64,000 bases of DNA from Carnegiea gigantea (Eukaryota > Streptophyta > Magnoliopsida > Caryophyllales > Cactaceae). The notes beneath the pieces are model-generated. The model did no database searches, was not told the origin of the DNA, and saw only the letters and a program-made list of their open reading frames with translations. The DNA is taken from contig JAKOGI010000539.1 of assembly GCA_029747015.1 (NCBI GenBank), forward strand, positions 1 through 64,000. The letters run 5' to 3'. Position numbers and translations under genes: made by a program. The stretch's first letter is position 1; each line of letters begins with the position of its first letter. Shown piece after piece: positions 11,812 through 23,159 of this stretch.

Positions 11812-12449
11812 TTAGATTACGACGTTCACTTGGTACTTGACTATCGACGTTTCTTTGTAATAATAAACCCCATCTCTTTGTTCACCCACTCTAATTAGAG
11901 TCCTCGAAGTGCGGTCCTGTAAAATACAGAAATCGTCACAAAAGGTCACTGTACACTTGAAGTTTTTTATCAAATTTGCAACTGATACAAGACTGCAATT
12001 TAAATTCAGAACATAAAGAACTTTATTCAATTTCACATTCTTCCCAAGGCAATATAGCCTTGCTTGTGAGTCACAGTTATAGAATCGTTTGGCAGGCCGA
12101 TTAGAATGGGTTAGATTTGCTTTGCTTCCTTCATAAATTTCAAATTGCTGGTCATGTGACATGAGGCACCACTATCAATTAACCATGGAATTGTACCGGA
12201 GAGCTTTTCGTAACCTCCCTTGGGTGTATCAATGAGACTTAGCAGTTTCTGCACTTGTTTAGCCGAGAGACCTGGAATTGACACCAAGGCTACTGCCTCA
12301 GTCGTGGCTGTGCCTGAAGCCACTGGGTCTGTCTGGACAGCTGCGGCGTACTAGACTTCTCGTCTGCCACCACACCCAGTTCCATCGGACGGATGAAAAA
12401 AATACGATGATTGATTATCAATCACATATTTCTTGTTGCCGCTATTCAT
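11812..12449 (-). pseudogene. C2 protease with fused gag remnant
   Basis: The ATG at 12449 starts NSGNKKYVIDNQSSYFFHPS, the typical Ale-type gag beginning. After about 25 codons it passes straight into a C/G/R-rich segment, a TAG near 12350 and the linker before the protease. The capsid core and the CCHC knuckle are therefore absent by deletion. The protease motif LIDSGASCHMTSN (near 12160) is intact and is followed by a frameshift near 12115. The rest of the protease (LNKVLYVLNLNCSLVSVANL) runs to 11812. Confidence 0.85.
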
Positions 12450-12462
12450 GGCTCTAATACCA

Positions 12463-12721
12463 TGTCAAAATTTTAAATAAAGATGGAAATTTGGAACAAT
12501 GTAACCATCATATATTTTCGGTCACTGTGTTGTCTTTTTCATTCGATACAAGCAAGCTATTAAATACATGAAATGTGCTTGGCTTTTACCTAGCCCTAGC
12601 CGCCACTTGCCATGACTTGTCCATGGGTATTTGGAATTGTGATACAATATGGAAACTAAATAATATATAGAAAATATAGTGTAGAGGTGTAGTGGGAACA
12701 TAATTTGTAGTTTCCTTATCA
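12463..12721 (-). repeat. C2 5' LTR and primer site
   Basis: Minus-strand LTR from 12721 (TGATAAGG) to 12463 (TTTGACA). The primer site TGGTATTAGAGC follows at 12462-12451. GTGAT duplication at 12722-12726. Confidence 0.94.
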
Positions 12722-12726
12722 GTGAT

Positions 12727-14600
12727 GCAACATCCTTGCTGCAGTTTGACATATACCAGTCCTTTTTTGGTATATTTTTAATTTTATCATCATCATCATC
12801 ATGATGGTTTTTTCTTAATAAATGTAAAATATCTTAAATAATTACACTTACATCGATTTCATTTTGGATTTATGCATTTTTAGGGACAATTTCTTGGGGA
12901 TCATCCAAATGTTAATAGGACGGTGAATTTCCATAACCTCATATTCCAAGCCTTTATGACAAGGTTGATGTTCACTGTTGAAGAAAGTTCTTCCAAAAGT
13001 TGGGACAAAAGTAGCGCTTTTGTTAATTCCCTTTTGGTTGGGGGGGGAGGGGATACCAGTTTATGGCTTAGCATATTGTGGGTTGATAAAGATGTTCGAA
13101 CCTTCTACCTTCTGGATTGATGTATACATTTGGCATTTTTTGTTGACTAGCATTTTGGATGATGCTAAGATGTTGGATATACATTGATTGTAAAGGTGAT
13201 TACAACTAAATGAATGTCAAGTGTATATTTTTGAGTTTTGGGGGTAAATCATGACATTTGCTTATTTGCATTATTGGTTTGATATAGTTGCTAATTGTAA
13301 AAATAAATAGAAAAAAAGGAGCATGACCGTCGCAAGCCTAGGTGATGGCTATTGGCTTGTACATGTTAGCACCTTAATATATCCAACTGATTTTGTGGCG
13401 GCCATTGCTTGTACATCTTAACATTTTAATATATTAAACTTATGTTGTGTTAGTAATTCTGATCTTAGGTTTGTAACATTTGTTTATTAAATGATTTTCA
13501 ACTTTTAAAATTATTTTCTTTAAACTTTTCATGTAGATCTGTTGGAATCAATCTCTCTATGGATAGTCATGTTTGTGGAGGTAAGACTGTCTACATCTAA
13601 ATCTCCCCAAAACCTACGAAAACAGAACCCACATTTGATGTTGTTGTTGCTGTTTATTTTGTGTTAGCAATCAGCGTCAACTTTTTTTGGTGACATAATA
13701 GCTGTGACAGTGATTCTCAATTGTGAAAGAAATGGTTGTGTGCATATTTTTTGTCATGCACAAAGTTGATTGGGAAATTAGTGGCACGTAGTATTGTCAT
13801 AATTTTTTTGCTGACAGTATTGCATGGGACCTGTGCCACAACTATTTCTACATAGCACTATGTGCCAAATTTCCTTGTCATGTCTAGAGTATCTGTGTTT
13901 GTCATAGTGTTTCGTACCTGTGCAATGCATGCATAAATTTTTTAACAATTTCTAATTTTAACTGGTTCTAGAATTGATGTAAATTATAAAAATAAGGAAT
14001 GTAACTTTTAATTGATTATATTGACTATGGTTAGCTTTACAAGAAGACTTTAGAATGATTGTACTGTTTCCAGTGTATTTTTTTTGGATGTGATAGAACT
14101 CCTCCATCTTATTTTGAAGAACCTTATTGTAAAAGTGCATAAAAGTCATACAACTTGTTAGTAATATTATCATTTATAACCTTTCAACTAGTTTTGAAAA
14201 AAAAAATAACTAATTAACTTGGTATTTGATTAGGAATTACCAAGTCTTAGTTTGCTAGATAGAATAAGATAGAGTTTGGCACCTTTGTCGTGACTAAATT
14301 TTATCCCCATATGATGTATAAGTCAGTCATGTAATACTTCAAATTATTAAAAAAAAAACATTGATAACTTGTGTTTTATGTGTCAATTATAATGGCAATT
14401 GCATTTTATTTTTATTTTATAATATGCTTTTTGTTTCCGATTATTTAGTTGAGCATGACCGTTACATACACTGCTCACGAGAAAAACAGCTACTACAACC
14501 TACATACTGCTAACCATAAACAAGTAAGCTCGATAAGCCGCTAGTTCCAAACATAAGCATTAATTAAAATAGATGCCGGAGACAGCTTAAGAACATCAAT
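12727..14600. other. AT-rich spacer; one unrecognised open stretch near 12923-13187
   Basis: No gene is supported. Two overlapping plus-strand frames (12923-13120 and 12978-13187, about 65 codons each) cross a G-rich tract at 13040-13050. The second has hydrophobic runs (VALLLIPFW, VYIWHFLL) but I do not recognise it. The rest is A/T-rich with short homopolymers. Confidence 0.4.
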
Positions 14601-14633
14601 CTCTAGTCTGCCATTTGTTTTCCAACCCTTTTC

Positions 14634-15524
14634 TCAGGCTTCTTGTAATTCTTCTATTGTTGAAATCTCATCTCCAACAACAGAAATACCAAGTCTTTTC
14701 CCAAAATCCAAAGCTTCTTTTACAATTTCAGTAGGGGTAGGCAACTCATGATTTGACTTTAAATTTTTACTGCCACTCTTCTTACTCCTGTTGGAAAGCT
14801 TACATCTCTCACTTTTCTCATGGAGTTGGAGCTTCAATTCAAGAGGGCCATCAAATGGGCGCAAGGTGCTATCAATATCTTCACCATCTTCCATAGATGA
14901 ACCACAACTTGATACTTGATAGGTGAACTTCCCAACATAAATCCAGCAACTGTGAGCATTATCGAAAGGTTAAGTCATTGTCTTACTATTGTCTGAGAGT
15001 CCTTCATGAATATTTTCCTCCACAGCCTCATTAGCACATTTCTGGGCTTCTAATTTATTGCCATTGGGGCTGCTCAAAATATAAGGGGCTGAATTATCTT
15101 GAATGAGGTCATTTTTGACTTTGGGAATCCACTTCTACACGGTCTTCATTCGGGGAGAATTACTCTTCTTAATCCCTTTAGGTTGCAATCTTTTTGGGAA
15201 TTTGGCCCAAGTAACTTGCAGCTTACAGTCACCGGCAATTTTACCATTCACATGTTTAACAGCTTTCATATCCTCTGTAATGTCCACAAATTTGACGAAA
15301 CCATTCTTTTTACCAAATTTTCTCCCTAATTTATTTGGAATATATGCATCCAACACATTTTCAAAACTACTAAACAAATCCTTAAGGCCGATAATACTCA
15401 AATCCTCAGGCAGATTATCAACAAAGAGAGGAAAAACTTTTGAATTGCTAGCTAATGCCTTAGCAATAGGTTCATGTTTCGGCATGGAAACACGCCTTCT
15501 CCTCACTCTGTTGGAATGCTCCAT
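14634..15524 (-). pseudogene. RNA-binding RRM protein pseudogene (two in-frame stops)
   Basis: The first ATG of the frame is at 15524. A short basic N-terminus (NRVRRRRVSMPK) leads into an RRM with an RNP2-like LFVDNLP (residues ~34-40), the spacing of beta-alpha-beta, and an RNP1-like KNGFVKFV (residues ~74-81). The frame meets TAG at 15135-15137, continues unbroken to TAA near 14967, then continues to TGA at 14634. All three segments share one frame, so the break is two nonsense changes without indels. The C-terminal part is acidic then Lys/Ser-rich (SNRSKKSGSKNLKSN) and ends with an EALDFGKRLGISVVGDEIS helix-like segment. It may be a decayed host gene copy, a retrocopy or a transposon-carried RRM ORF; no intron is evident. 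The parent protein is not identified. Confidence 0.65.
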
Positions 15525-15539
15525 ATGGCACACATTAGT

Positions 15540-16856
15540 ATTCCTGGCGGGTATGGACCGGTGACGACCAGCCAGAGCCTAGAAAGGAAAAGGGTACTGC
15601 TGCGATGAGGCGAAGAACTGGAGCCAAGAACTACAAAAGAAACACAATGGCCAGAGCCAAGGAGGGCGGTTGGTGGGAGGAGGCCGACTAACAGCCGGGT
15701 GATAGCTGTTGGCGACGCGAGGCAAACGGCGATAGCGCTTCATCAAAATGAAGAGATTGAACAATAGCTCTGAGTTACAGATTTGGACTGGGGCAGGTCG
15801 ACTGACAGTGTCGACATGTTGGTGGTAGGTGTCGGAGAGATGAAGGCGGAAATGAAGAACCTCCGGCATTGGGTTCAACAAATGGGGCAGTAATGGCAAG
15901 ACGAACCAACGCCGATCACAAGGAGATGTCGGCGAGCGATAGTAGATGGGGCATTAGCGCCGGCTGATGGCGAAGGAACTAGTGTTTCAGTTCCATCAGC
16001 AAGAGTTTTGATGGAGGAAAAACATAAACCATGCATTTAATTTTGTATTATTTATGATAATCTAAATATAACTTAATTTTAAAGCGTAATATTTATGATT
16101 GTACTAAAATCGTTTGGTTTTGAAATAGGTTAGGAGTAACCAAACCTCCCAATTTTTTTTTTAATCTATGTATGAGTTTTCTTTAGGTGCACAATATATA
16201 GATTTTAGAATTTTTAGCCTTTAAAAAAATAGACAAACATGTAATAATAGGTTAGAAACCACATTTTTTACCAAAAGTGTTATTTCCCCATAAACGACTA
16301 AGAGAAAATTATAGAGGCCCTTCTAAAAAACTAAAATAAATTCTATGGTAATCACAATGTTCAACTCCATCTTTTCCAAGTCATGCAAAGAAGCTTTTTA
16401 TGAACCCAAAAATGAAAAAGGGTTACTATAAAACATTGTCCATATATGTGGAATTGCATAATTTTGTTAAAATCTTGCACATCGTGAACATGCATGCATC
16501 TCGTTCGAATTCATTTTGAACTTTTGATTAATATTGCTCTTTAGAGCAATTATTAAATTATATTATACATGTATAAACGCCTGCAAGCTTCGAATACGCT
16601 GAACTTCTAACTTCATTTGATCTTTTACAATTGAGTGCTTTTTCTCCCCCTTGTCAATTTTATAAGTGCTTGTCGAATTTTTTCATGTATGTGTAATCAT
16701 TAACTTTTGCTTGGGGCCATAAAAAATAATGTCCGAAGACAACCTTTTTTCCCCCCCTTTTTGGATGCAAAATTCATAAAAATCAATGTATATCAAGTTA
16801 TTCTCAAGTGTCTAACACCAATGTCAAGAGACTACATTGGTTGAATTAGTTGGCAA
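15540..16856. other. Spacer, nothing firm
   Basis: 15560-15960 is relatively GC-rich and could be the 5' leader or promoter of the RRM pseudogene. The minus-strand frame at 15579-15899 has no recognisable features. 16020-16856 is AT-rich with no supported feature. Confidence 0.45.
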
Positions 16857-17462
16857 TTTTGGGAAAAGGTGGATTACTAATGCGAAAGCTAACTCTTTTC
16901 CCTCTTAGTGCAATTAAGATAGACAATTAAAAAATAAGTAAATATTGCAGATAGAGACTCACGAATTTCTAAACCCTCCAAAACGAAGGTAAAAAACATG
17001 GGACTATCAGTCCAAAAATACTTCCACTATTTTATAATAGGATTACAAATGCAACTCTTCTAGACAATTTAGAGGGTTTACTCTCTATGTCTCACTTACT
17101 TAGTATATGGAAGCTAGTTCTCACCTAATTTTGATTGAACACCCTCACCAATTCTCGATGGCTTCCTCTCAAGTGTTTCTCACTTGTTTGTATTTGTTGT
17201 TTTGTTTTTCTTGTGTTTGCAAAGGCAAGAACTACATCTATATATAGGAGTTTAGAGCTGCTCTACGAAGGATAATTCATTCTTAAAGACACTTTATCAA
17301 CATTATACTTCCTCTAATAAATTTAAAACATTTTCTCCCTCATCAATTCTTTGTGACCTTCCTTTACTTCCGTTTCTTTTGCTTTACTTCATTTCTCTCT
17401 CTCTTCTTTTTATTATTTTTAGTTTTGAGAATGCCTACCAATTAAGGAAGGAATCCCAATAA
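16857..17462 (-). repeat. C3 3' LTR
   Basis: Aligns with 32715-33318. Shared blocks include the AATGCGAAAGCTAA region near 16880 and the TTGTTGTTTTGTTTTTCTTG region near 17195. The outer edge at 16857 has lost the TGT seen in the partner copy. The G-rich tract (CCCCCCC on the plus strand, 17464-17470) adjoins the inner edge. Confidence 0.82.
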
Positions 17463-17474
17463 ACCCCCCCTTCC

Positions 17475-18908
17475 TGACTTAATTTGGTGACATCATATAA
17501 GCACCTTTGCAACAGTTTTCAAATTTCTTGGTTGATAGCACCTTGGTCATCATATCCAATCAATTTTCATTAGTGTGGACTTTCCCAAACTATATGATCT
17601 TATCTTCTAACATTTCTCATATTCAGTGAAAGCGAACATCAATATGTTTCGAATGGGAGTGGAAAGTAGAGTTCTTGGCTAAATATATAGCACTTTGGCT
17701 ATCACATTACAACACATATCTGTCTTGCTGATAGCCCAATTTGAGTAGGGAACTTCTCATTCATGTGATTTCCTTATAGGTTTCAGTGGCTGCAATATAT
17801 TTAGCCTCAGTGGTTAACAGGGCAACGTGTCTTTCGAGCTTATATTGCTAAGATACTACTCTCCCTGCAAAAGTAATCAAATACTCAGAAGTTGATTTTC
17901 GAGATATCACCGGCTAGGTCAGCATCTGTGTAACCTACTAACACGGGTTTTTCTTGACCAAAGCATAAACATTTCTTGGTTGTGCCACTGAGATATCTCA
18001 ATATCTATTTCACTATTGTCTAGTGTTCTTTTCCTAGATTAGTTAAGAAACGACTTACGACACCTATGGTGTAAGCAATCTTGGGCCTGGTACATAACAT
18101 AGCATACATTAGGCTACCGACGGCAGATGAATAAGGATCATTCTTCATTTTTGCTTTACATTTCTCACTTATTAGACTTTGCTTCATACTTAGCTTGAAA
18201 TGTCCAGCAAGTGGCGTGCTAATGCGTTTAGCCCTATGTATGTTGAGCCTTTCCAATAATTTTTCAAATAACTCTCTTGGGATAACCATAATAAATTCTT
18301 TGATCTATCTCAAGTTATTTTCATCTCAAGGAACTTCTTTGCTAATCCTAAATCCTTCATGGAAAAGATTTACTCAACGCCTTCTTTAAAGCAGTAATTT
18401 TTTTGGGATCATATCCAACGACTAACATATCATCAACATATAGCAACAATATGACGAAATCCACCATCATATTTCTTTACAAAGACACAATCGTCGGTGA
18501 GTGTCTTCTCAAAATCATGCTTAGTCATAAAAGAATTAAATTTCTTATAGCATTGCCTAGGTGCTTGTTTAAGACCATAGAGACTCTTCTGAAGTCGACA
18601 CGCTAAATTTTCTTTGCCTACAATTTCAAACCCTTCAAGTTGCCCCATAAATATTTTCTCTTCTAGGTCACCATGTAAAAATGATGTCTTGACATCGAGT
18701 TGTTCTATTTCCAAGTCTAGACTGGTAGCTAGACTAAGGACAACTCGATTGAAGACACTTTCACAATAGGAGAGAATATCTCTTCAAAATTTATTTCTTG
18801 CTTCTGATTGAAACCTTTCACTGCCAGACGCTTATTCTTGAGTCTATACACCCATTTGTTTCTCTAGGCCTTTCTTCCGTCGGGCAATTCCACTGGATCA
18901 TATGTATG
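17475..18908 (-). pseudogene. C3 pol: C-terminal RT and RNase H
   Basis: RT parts are readable as EIEQLDVKTSFLHGDLEEKI (18714 downward) and [16 protein letters not shown] (near 18590). The segment where the Tyr-Val-Asp-Asp box should be is broken near 18430. The connection region ERLNIHRAKRISTPL and the block YSSAVGSLMYAMLCTRPKIAY run down to 18020. RNase H is visible only as fragments, for example a STTEAEYIAA-like LTTEAKYIAATE near 17810. There are many stops and shifts. The right edge is the E4 insertion, so the RT N-terminus lies across it at 29810. Confidence 0.8.
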
Positions 18909-18913
18909 ATTCT

Positions 18914-20489
18914 TGTTGAGTTCGTGAGTATACAACCACAAGAGGGGGGTGAATTGTGGTGTCTGATTTTCGCGTTGTAAATAACAAACACCCTCACAGA
19001 GGTTGTTCTCAAATGACAAACACCCTGATAGCTTGTTTGCACGGGGTGTTCTCAAATATTGCAGATGCGAAAATCACCAAGATAAATGCGGAAAATAAAG
19101 CACACACAATTTTTACGTGGAAAACACCTCTAGCCCAACTGAGGTGTGAAAAACCACGACCTACCTCGTGTAGGATTTAACCACTTTCACTAACGGGCTT
19201 CACACGTTACAAATGTAACACACCTTGTTACAACTTGCAACCACGTAACCTTCTTCCCAAAGACAGGTTACACCACGTCCAACCTTCGCAAGATTAGACA
19301 CGTCCAAGTCCACACGACTAGGACACACTCACTCACTTTTCTGATTCAAGATCAGGGTTACAAACACCTTACAGGGGGTGCTTCTCACTAAGCAGATGTA
19401 AGGTACAATGAAGATCCTATTATGCCAATGGTTTGAAAACTCAAAATCAAACACAGCTTGTCACGGTTTTGCTTTTCAGAATGAAGCTCAAGAATTTTAA
19501 TGTGAAAACCGAGTTTCCTGATTTTTTCCAGATTTTTCAGAAAGCTGTGTTGCTTCTCTTTTTCAGTCTGAGTTTTTTCTATCTGCTTCTTGGCTTCTCT
19601 ATGGGAGAGAAAAGCTGCGGTTTTTAAACACAAGGTCCAACGGTCAAAAACCAAAGACTCAGCTAAGTATGGAAAATGATTTGCAAACAAAATATATTCT
19701 CCAACGGCCAATGATGAATTTATCCCAAAATATAAGGGATTTTGTTATCTTAAAAGATAACCCTTATCTTCCCATAGCTGTGAAGAGGTTTAAAGAGATT
19801 TTCAGCTTTTACTAAATCCGAAAATATAGTCATAGGAATCTTTTAATTTGGCAAATCTCCCAAACCTAGTTTCGCAAATCTCCATAATATTTTCAAGAAC
19901 TATCCTCTCCAGAAAAATAGCAATTTTGAAATTCAAAGAAAGTATTCTGGAGATCTTGGCTAACCAAAATGAATTTTCAAAAATAATCGGGTATGGCCAC
20001 TGCAGTTCAGAAACACCCTAGGCACCTGTTTGCAGGGTTGTTCGCAACTGGTGTTCTGAAGTACTTTAGCGCAAATACCGATTCAAGAGGTGTTTAAAAT
20101 GATGTTTTCAATATTGGCATATTAACAAGAGTCTAATTAAATAAAACCTATATACCCAAGACTTCTTATTTTGAACCAGTCATCTTATCCGAGATTTGTA
20201 GAGCTGCTGTGAACACCAAGGCCACCTTGTTTGCTGGGGTTGTTCTTTGCATTGCTAGAGTTCAGGAACACGCTTTACAATCAACTGTCGAGATGGTGTT
20301 CTTGACTTAATATGGAATCACCAAGTAAAACCTGTCTAGAAGACTTGTTCTCACATGTAGCAAACCAGTTAATACAATAAAGATCACAAACACCAGTTAG
20401 GCCTGTTTGGAGATCGTGTTCGGAGCAACATTACTTGGACAAATTTTTACACTTGGATTTGTTATCATCAAAACTAAATATAATCAACA
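18914..20489 (-). repeat. E4 3' LTR
   Basis: Minus-strand start TGTTGATTATATTTAG at 20489 and end CTCAACA at 18914. It contains a conserved short stem-loop at 19124-19147. Identity to the 5' LTR is about 98.6% by eye. Confidence 0.95.
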
Positions 20490-20700
20490 AATTTCCCCTT
20501 TTTGATGATGACAAACCAAGTGACCATATTGACAAAATTTAAACGCGCTTAACAACGTTTAATGCTGATAGGGATCTGCTGATAAAGATCCTCTAGGTGC
20601 TAGGTCATATCTGGGATCCTCTAGGTGCTAGGTCATATCTGGCCATATGGTCTTATTCCCCCTTTTGGCATCATTAAAAAGCATAAGCAACAGGAGTAAT
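20490..20700 (-). other. E4 multiplied polypurine tracts and tandem 28-bp repeat
   Basis: The main purine tract (AAAAAGGGG on the minus strand, 20503-20495) lies just outside the 3' LTR. A second copy AAAAGGGGG is at 20666-20658. Between them a 28-bp unit containing ATCCTCTAGGTGCTAGGTC occurs twice in tandem (20587-20614 and 20615-20642). Multiple purine tracts are a known Sirevirus trait. Confidence 0.75.
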
Positions 20701-20817
20701 GCAAGAAAAGCAATATAGAGCATAAGATGTAAGTAGCATTAATAAAGGGATATTGCATTAAAAACATTACAATGCCAAAAACTAAGATGAGAGGAAACAA
20801 GAGAACAGCCTAGAGAA

Positions 20818-22684
20818 TCAGGGAGCAGGGGGTGGTTTCGTTTGCAGAGGAGGGATGCTAGGGGCAAGAGTGGAGAGAAGTGCAAGCAAATCTTCATGGC
20901 GTTTGGCCGAGAGAGCTCGTTCCTCAGCAAGAGCAGCCTTGACAGCTGAGAGCTCATCCTTGAGGCGAGCATTGTCCTCAAGAACAGCCTCAACCTTGAC
21001 GGAAGGTTGCCCAGAAACAGGTGGTCGAGGTGGTCGACGACCCTGTTTGGAGACTGACCCTTCGCCAACCTCATAGCCACACCCTAGCAGAGTGTCAATC
21101 CCAATCTCATCAATGATTTGGGCCGCCACTCTTCGTGTGAGCACTATCCCAAAGTGCTTAAGCACCCTTGTCAACAGAAACCCATAGCCAAGATCATGTG
21201 CCCGGGTGGTGTTCGCAATTCGCTCTATGTGGCGAATCATGATTGCAGGGAGGTTTACTGGTTCCTCCCGATCCAGTAGGTCCACCAGACATTGATCGAA
21301 GGCATCTGCTGAGTTTCGCCCTTGACCTCGCGGTATTATGTTCTTGATAGTGAACATAAACAGTAGTTGGTGTAGGGAGGTCATTTCACCCTTCTTAACC
21401 GAAAGGGGTGTTCTCAGGCCCTGTTTTTGACTAAGGTGTTTGGACACCTCTAAGAGCCTGGCTGTTTTCAGGGCAGTTTTGTCTTCCCTCACATACACAG
21501 CAAATCCACGAGAATGGATGCCCAGAATGTCACCAAGGGTGGCTGCATCAAAGGAGAAATGGCACTCATTGACAGCACTTGCCACCACCCCATTTGTGAC
21601 AGAGCAGTTGGCATAGAACTCAGCCAACTCAGGCACAGAACACCCTTGCTGGGTGTTTGCAAACAACTCAAGCCAGCCTTGGGCTCGAAGCTTGTTCAAG
21701 AACACCCCCAAACCCTGTTCCTCGAAAAAGCTTACATTCACTACCTTCCCCCTGACGACATTGTGCTTCAGCAACTGCGCATGTTTGTCAGACATAGGAG
21801 AGGGAGTGAACTGCTTTGGGCGTTTAAGGACAGGAACAGAGGTGGTAGTTTCTGGTAGGGGGGCTGTTCTGGGCTTTCGCTTGAGGGGTGTTTTGGCAGG
21901 AGAGGGCTTCACAGCAGGTTTATTGGTTGGTTTTGGAGGAGATTGTTCTTCAGAGGACTCGGAAAACACCGGTGTCCCCTGTTTGAAGGTGGTGTTCTCA
22001 GAGTCAGAACTCGAGAACCCTTCAGAAGAAGAAGAAATCTCCTCGATGATAGGAGCAGAGGGTTTGGAGGGACGATGAGAGGATTGAAACGCTAGCCTTG
22101 CAGATTTTCGAGAGGGCTTAGAGGATTGAGGAGAAGAGGGAGTTTGAGAGGGTTGAGACCTTGGTTGTGGCCTTGTTCTTGGCGTTCTGCTACGCCTAGC
22201 CACGATTTTCACCCTCTTCCTTTTCTCTCCAGTTTGAAAGACTGGAGGGGAGATTTCAGCCTCAGGGAGAGAATTCTTCTCTAGACTCTCCTCTGACGAC
22301 TCATTCGACTTCCCTTGGAAGTCGACATGCAGATCCTCCACAAACACACCTTCGACAGAGGCAACCCCTGTTTCTGTCGCGGTGTCAGAGAACAACCCAG
22401 AAGAACAGGGCTCAAAATTAAACCCTTCAGGGGTTTCCAAGAATTGTTCTTGAGACCCCGACTTTGTTCCCTCTGACTCAACTAAAATGGGACAAGCAAT
22501 TGCCCTACGAGGAACACCAATTCCCTTCCACATTCAAAGGGAATATCATCCATCCCCATTCCCACTGATTTTAGGGACAAGCGATTCAGGAACTTGAAAG
22601 GCTTGTAAAGAATTGGCGAGGGGGAGCAGGGATTGAGGCTGCAAGAACGAGGGCTTTTGATTGAGAAGAGTTGTTGGAAGCCAT
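20818..22684 (-). pseudogene. E4 ORF3: plant-transposon-domain protein, two small frameshifts
   Basis: The ATG at 22684 (context ACAATGGC) starts a protein of about 620 residues. Two single-base deletions relative to E5 (near 22617 and 22502) break the first 60 codons; from 22533 to the TGA at 20818 the frame is open for 571 codons. It holds an acidic/Ser-rich region, a basic stretch (KRKRVKIVARRSRTPRTRP) that could be a nuclear signal, a Pro/Ser-rich linker, and a globular domain with GWLELFANTQQGCSVPELAE then FYAN, GRGQGRNSADAF-like and NTTRAHDLGYGFLLTRVLKH. This domain resembles the Pfam 'putative plant transposon protein' family. A C-terminal Ala/Leu/Glu coiled coil (DNARLKDELSAVKAALAEE) ends in a Pro-rich tail. 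I see no transmembrane segment. Its function is unknown. Confidence 0.8.
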
Positions 22685-22782
22685 TGTTGCTAGAAGAGAG
22701 AGATTAGGGTTTAAGGTGTTTGCAGGATGTTCGATTTTTGCTTGAGGGCGAGATGAACGATAGTACTGAGAGCAGGGCATAT

Positions 22783-22815
<33 letters not shown>

Positions 22816-22870
22816 AGCCGAATCTTTGAGAAGATTTTTTGATTTGCAACGGGTAGGAGCATTAACATCT
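22685..22870 (-). promoter_or_regulatory. Promoter-like leader of E4 ORF3
   Basis: Upstream of the ORF3 ATG on the minus strand are, in order, the word TTAATGCTCC (22865-22856), a (CT)n run (22814-22786), a TATA-like TTTATATG (22784-22777), and a telo-box AAACCCTAA (22712-22704) 20 bases before the ATG. The same arrangement occurs in E5, and most of it in the distinct family E6. It resembles a plant core promoter and 5' leader. Whether it drives transcription is not shown. Confidence 0.5.
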
Positions 22871-23159
22871 TGTGCCTTGGGAAGGAAAGAAAACACACCG
22901 AGCAACCAAGGGGCGTACCTGTTCTCTGTATTATGCCTGTTCTTTGCCGTCTGATCTGATTCGACTGAATGGCATTAAGACGGCTCCAGTACATCCCCTT
23001 ATGCTGTACTAAGTAGATAAGAGACAAAAAAAAAAAAATGCATGCAATTCGGGTGTATGCAATCACATCCGTTATTAATAAAATTTGCAAACAGGGGGAG
23101 AGAACATGGTGTAAAGGTTGATCTTACCAAACCCAGTTCATGTTCTGGAAACAGGTATC

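Larger units (their letters stand above)
8663..12721 (-). mobile_element. C2: Ty1/copia LTR retrotransposon, Retrofit/Ale-like, gag-deleted
   Basis: A 4,059-bp minus-strand element with two 259-bp LTRs (8663-8921 and 12463-12721). The primer site TGGTATTAGAGC is at 12462-12451. The purine tract is GAGGGGGAG (8930-8922). The exact target duplication is GTGAT (8658-8662 and 12722-12726). It is about 1 kb shorter than C1 because nearly all of gag is missing. Pol order from right to left is protease, integrase, RT, RNase H. The LTRs differ at roughly 20 of 259 positions. LTR starts (TGATAAG) and pol ends (HAPT-stop overlapping the purine tract) match C1, so the two belong to related families. Confidence 0.95.

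Noticed and set aside
12923..13187. Overlapping open frames that might be an exon
   Set aside because: No recognisable motif, no splice-site support, and two competing frames of similar length.
20739..22849. Many plus-strand and alternate-frame ORFs over Sirevirus ORF3 (also near 38200-39900)
   Set aside because: They are shadows of the GC-richer ORF3 on the opposite strand and have no motifs.
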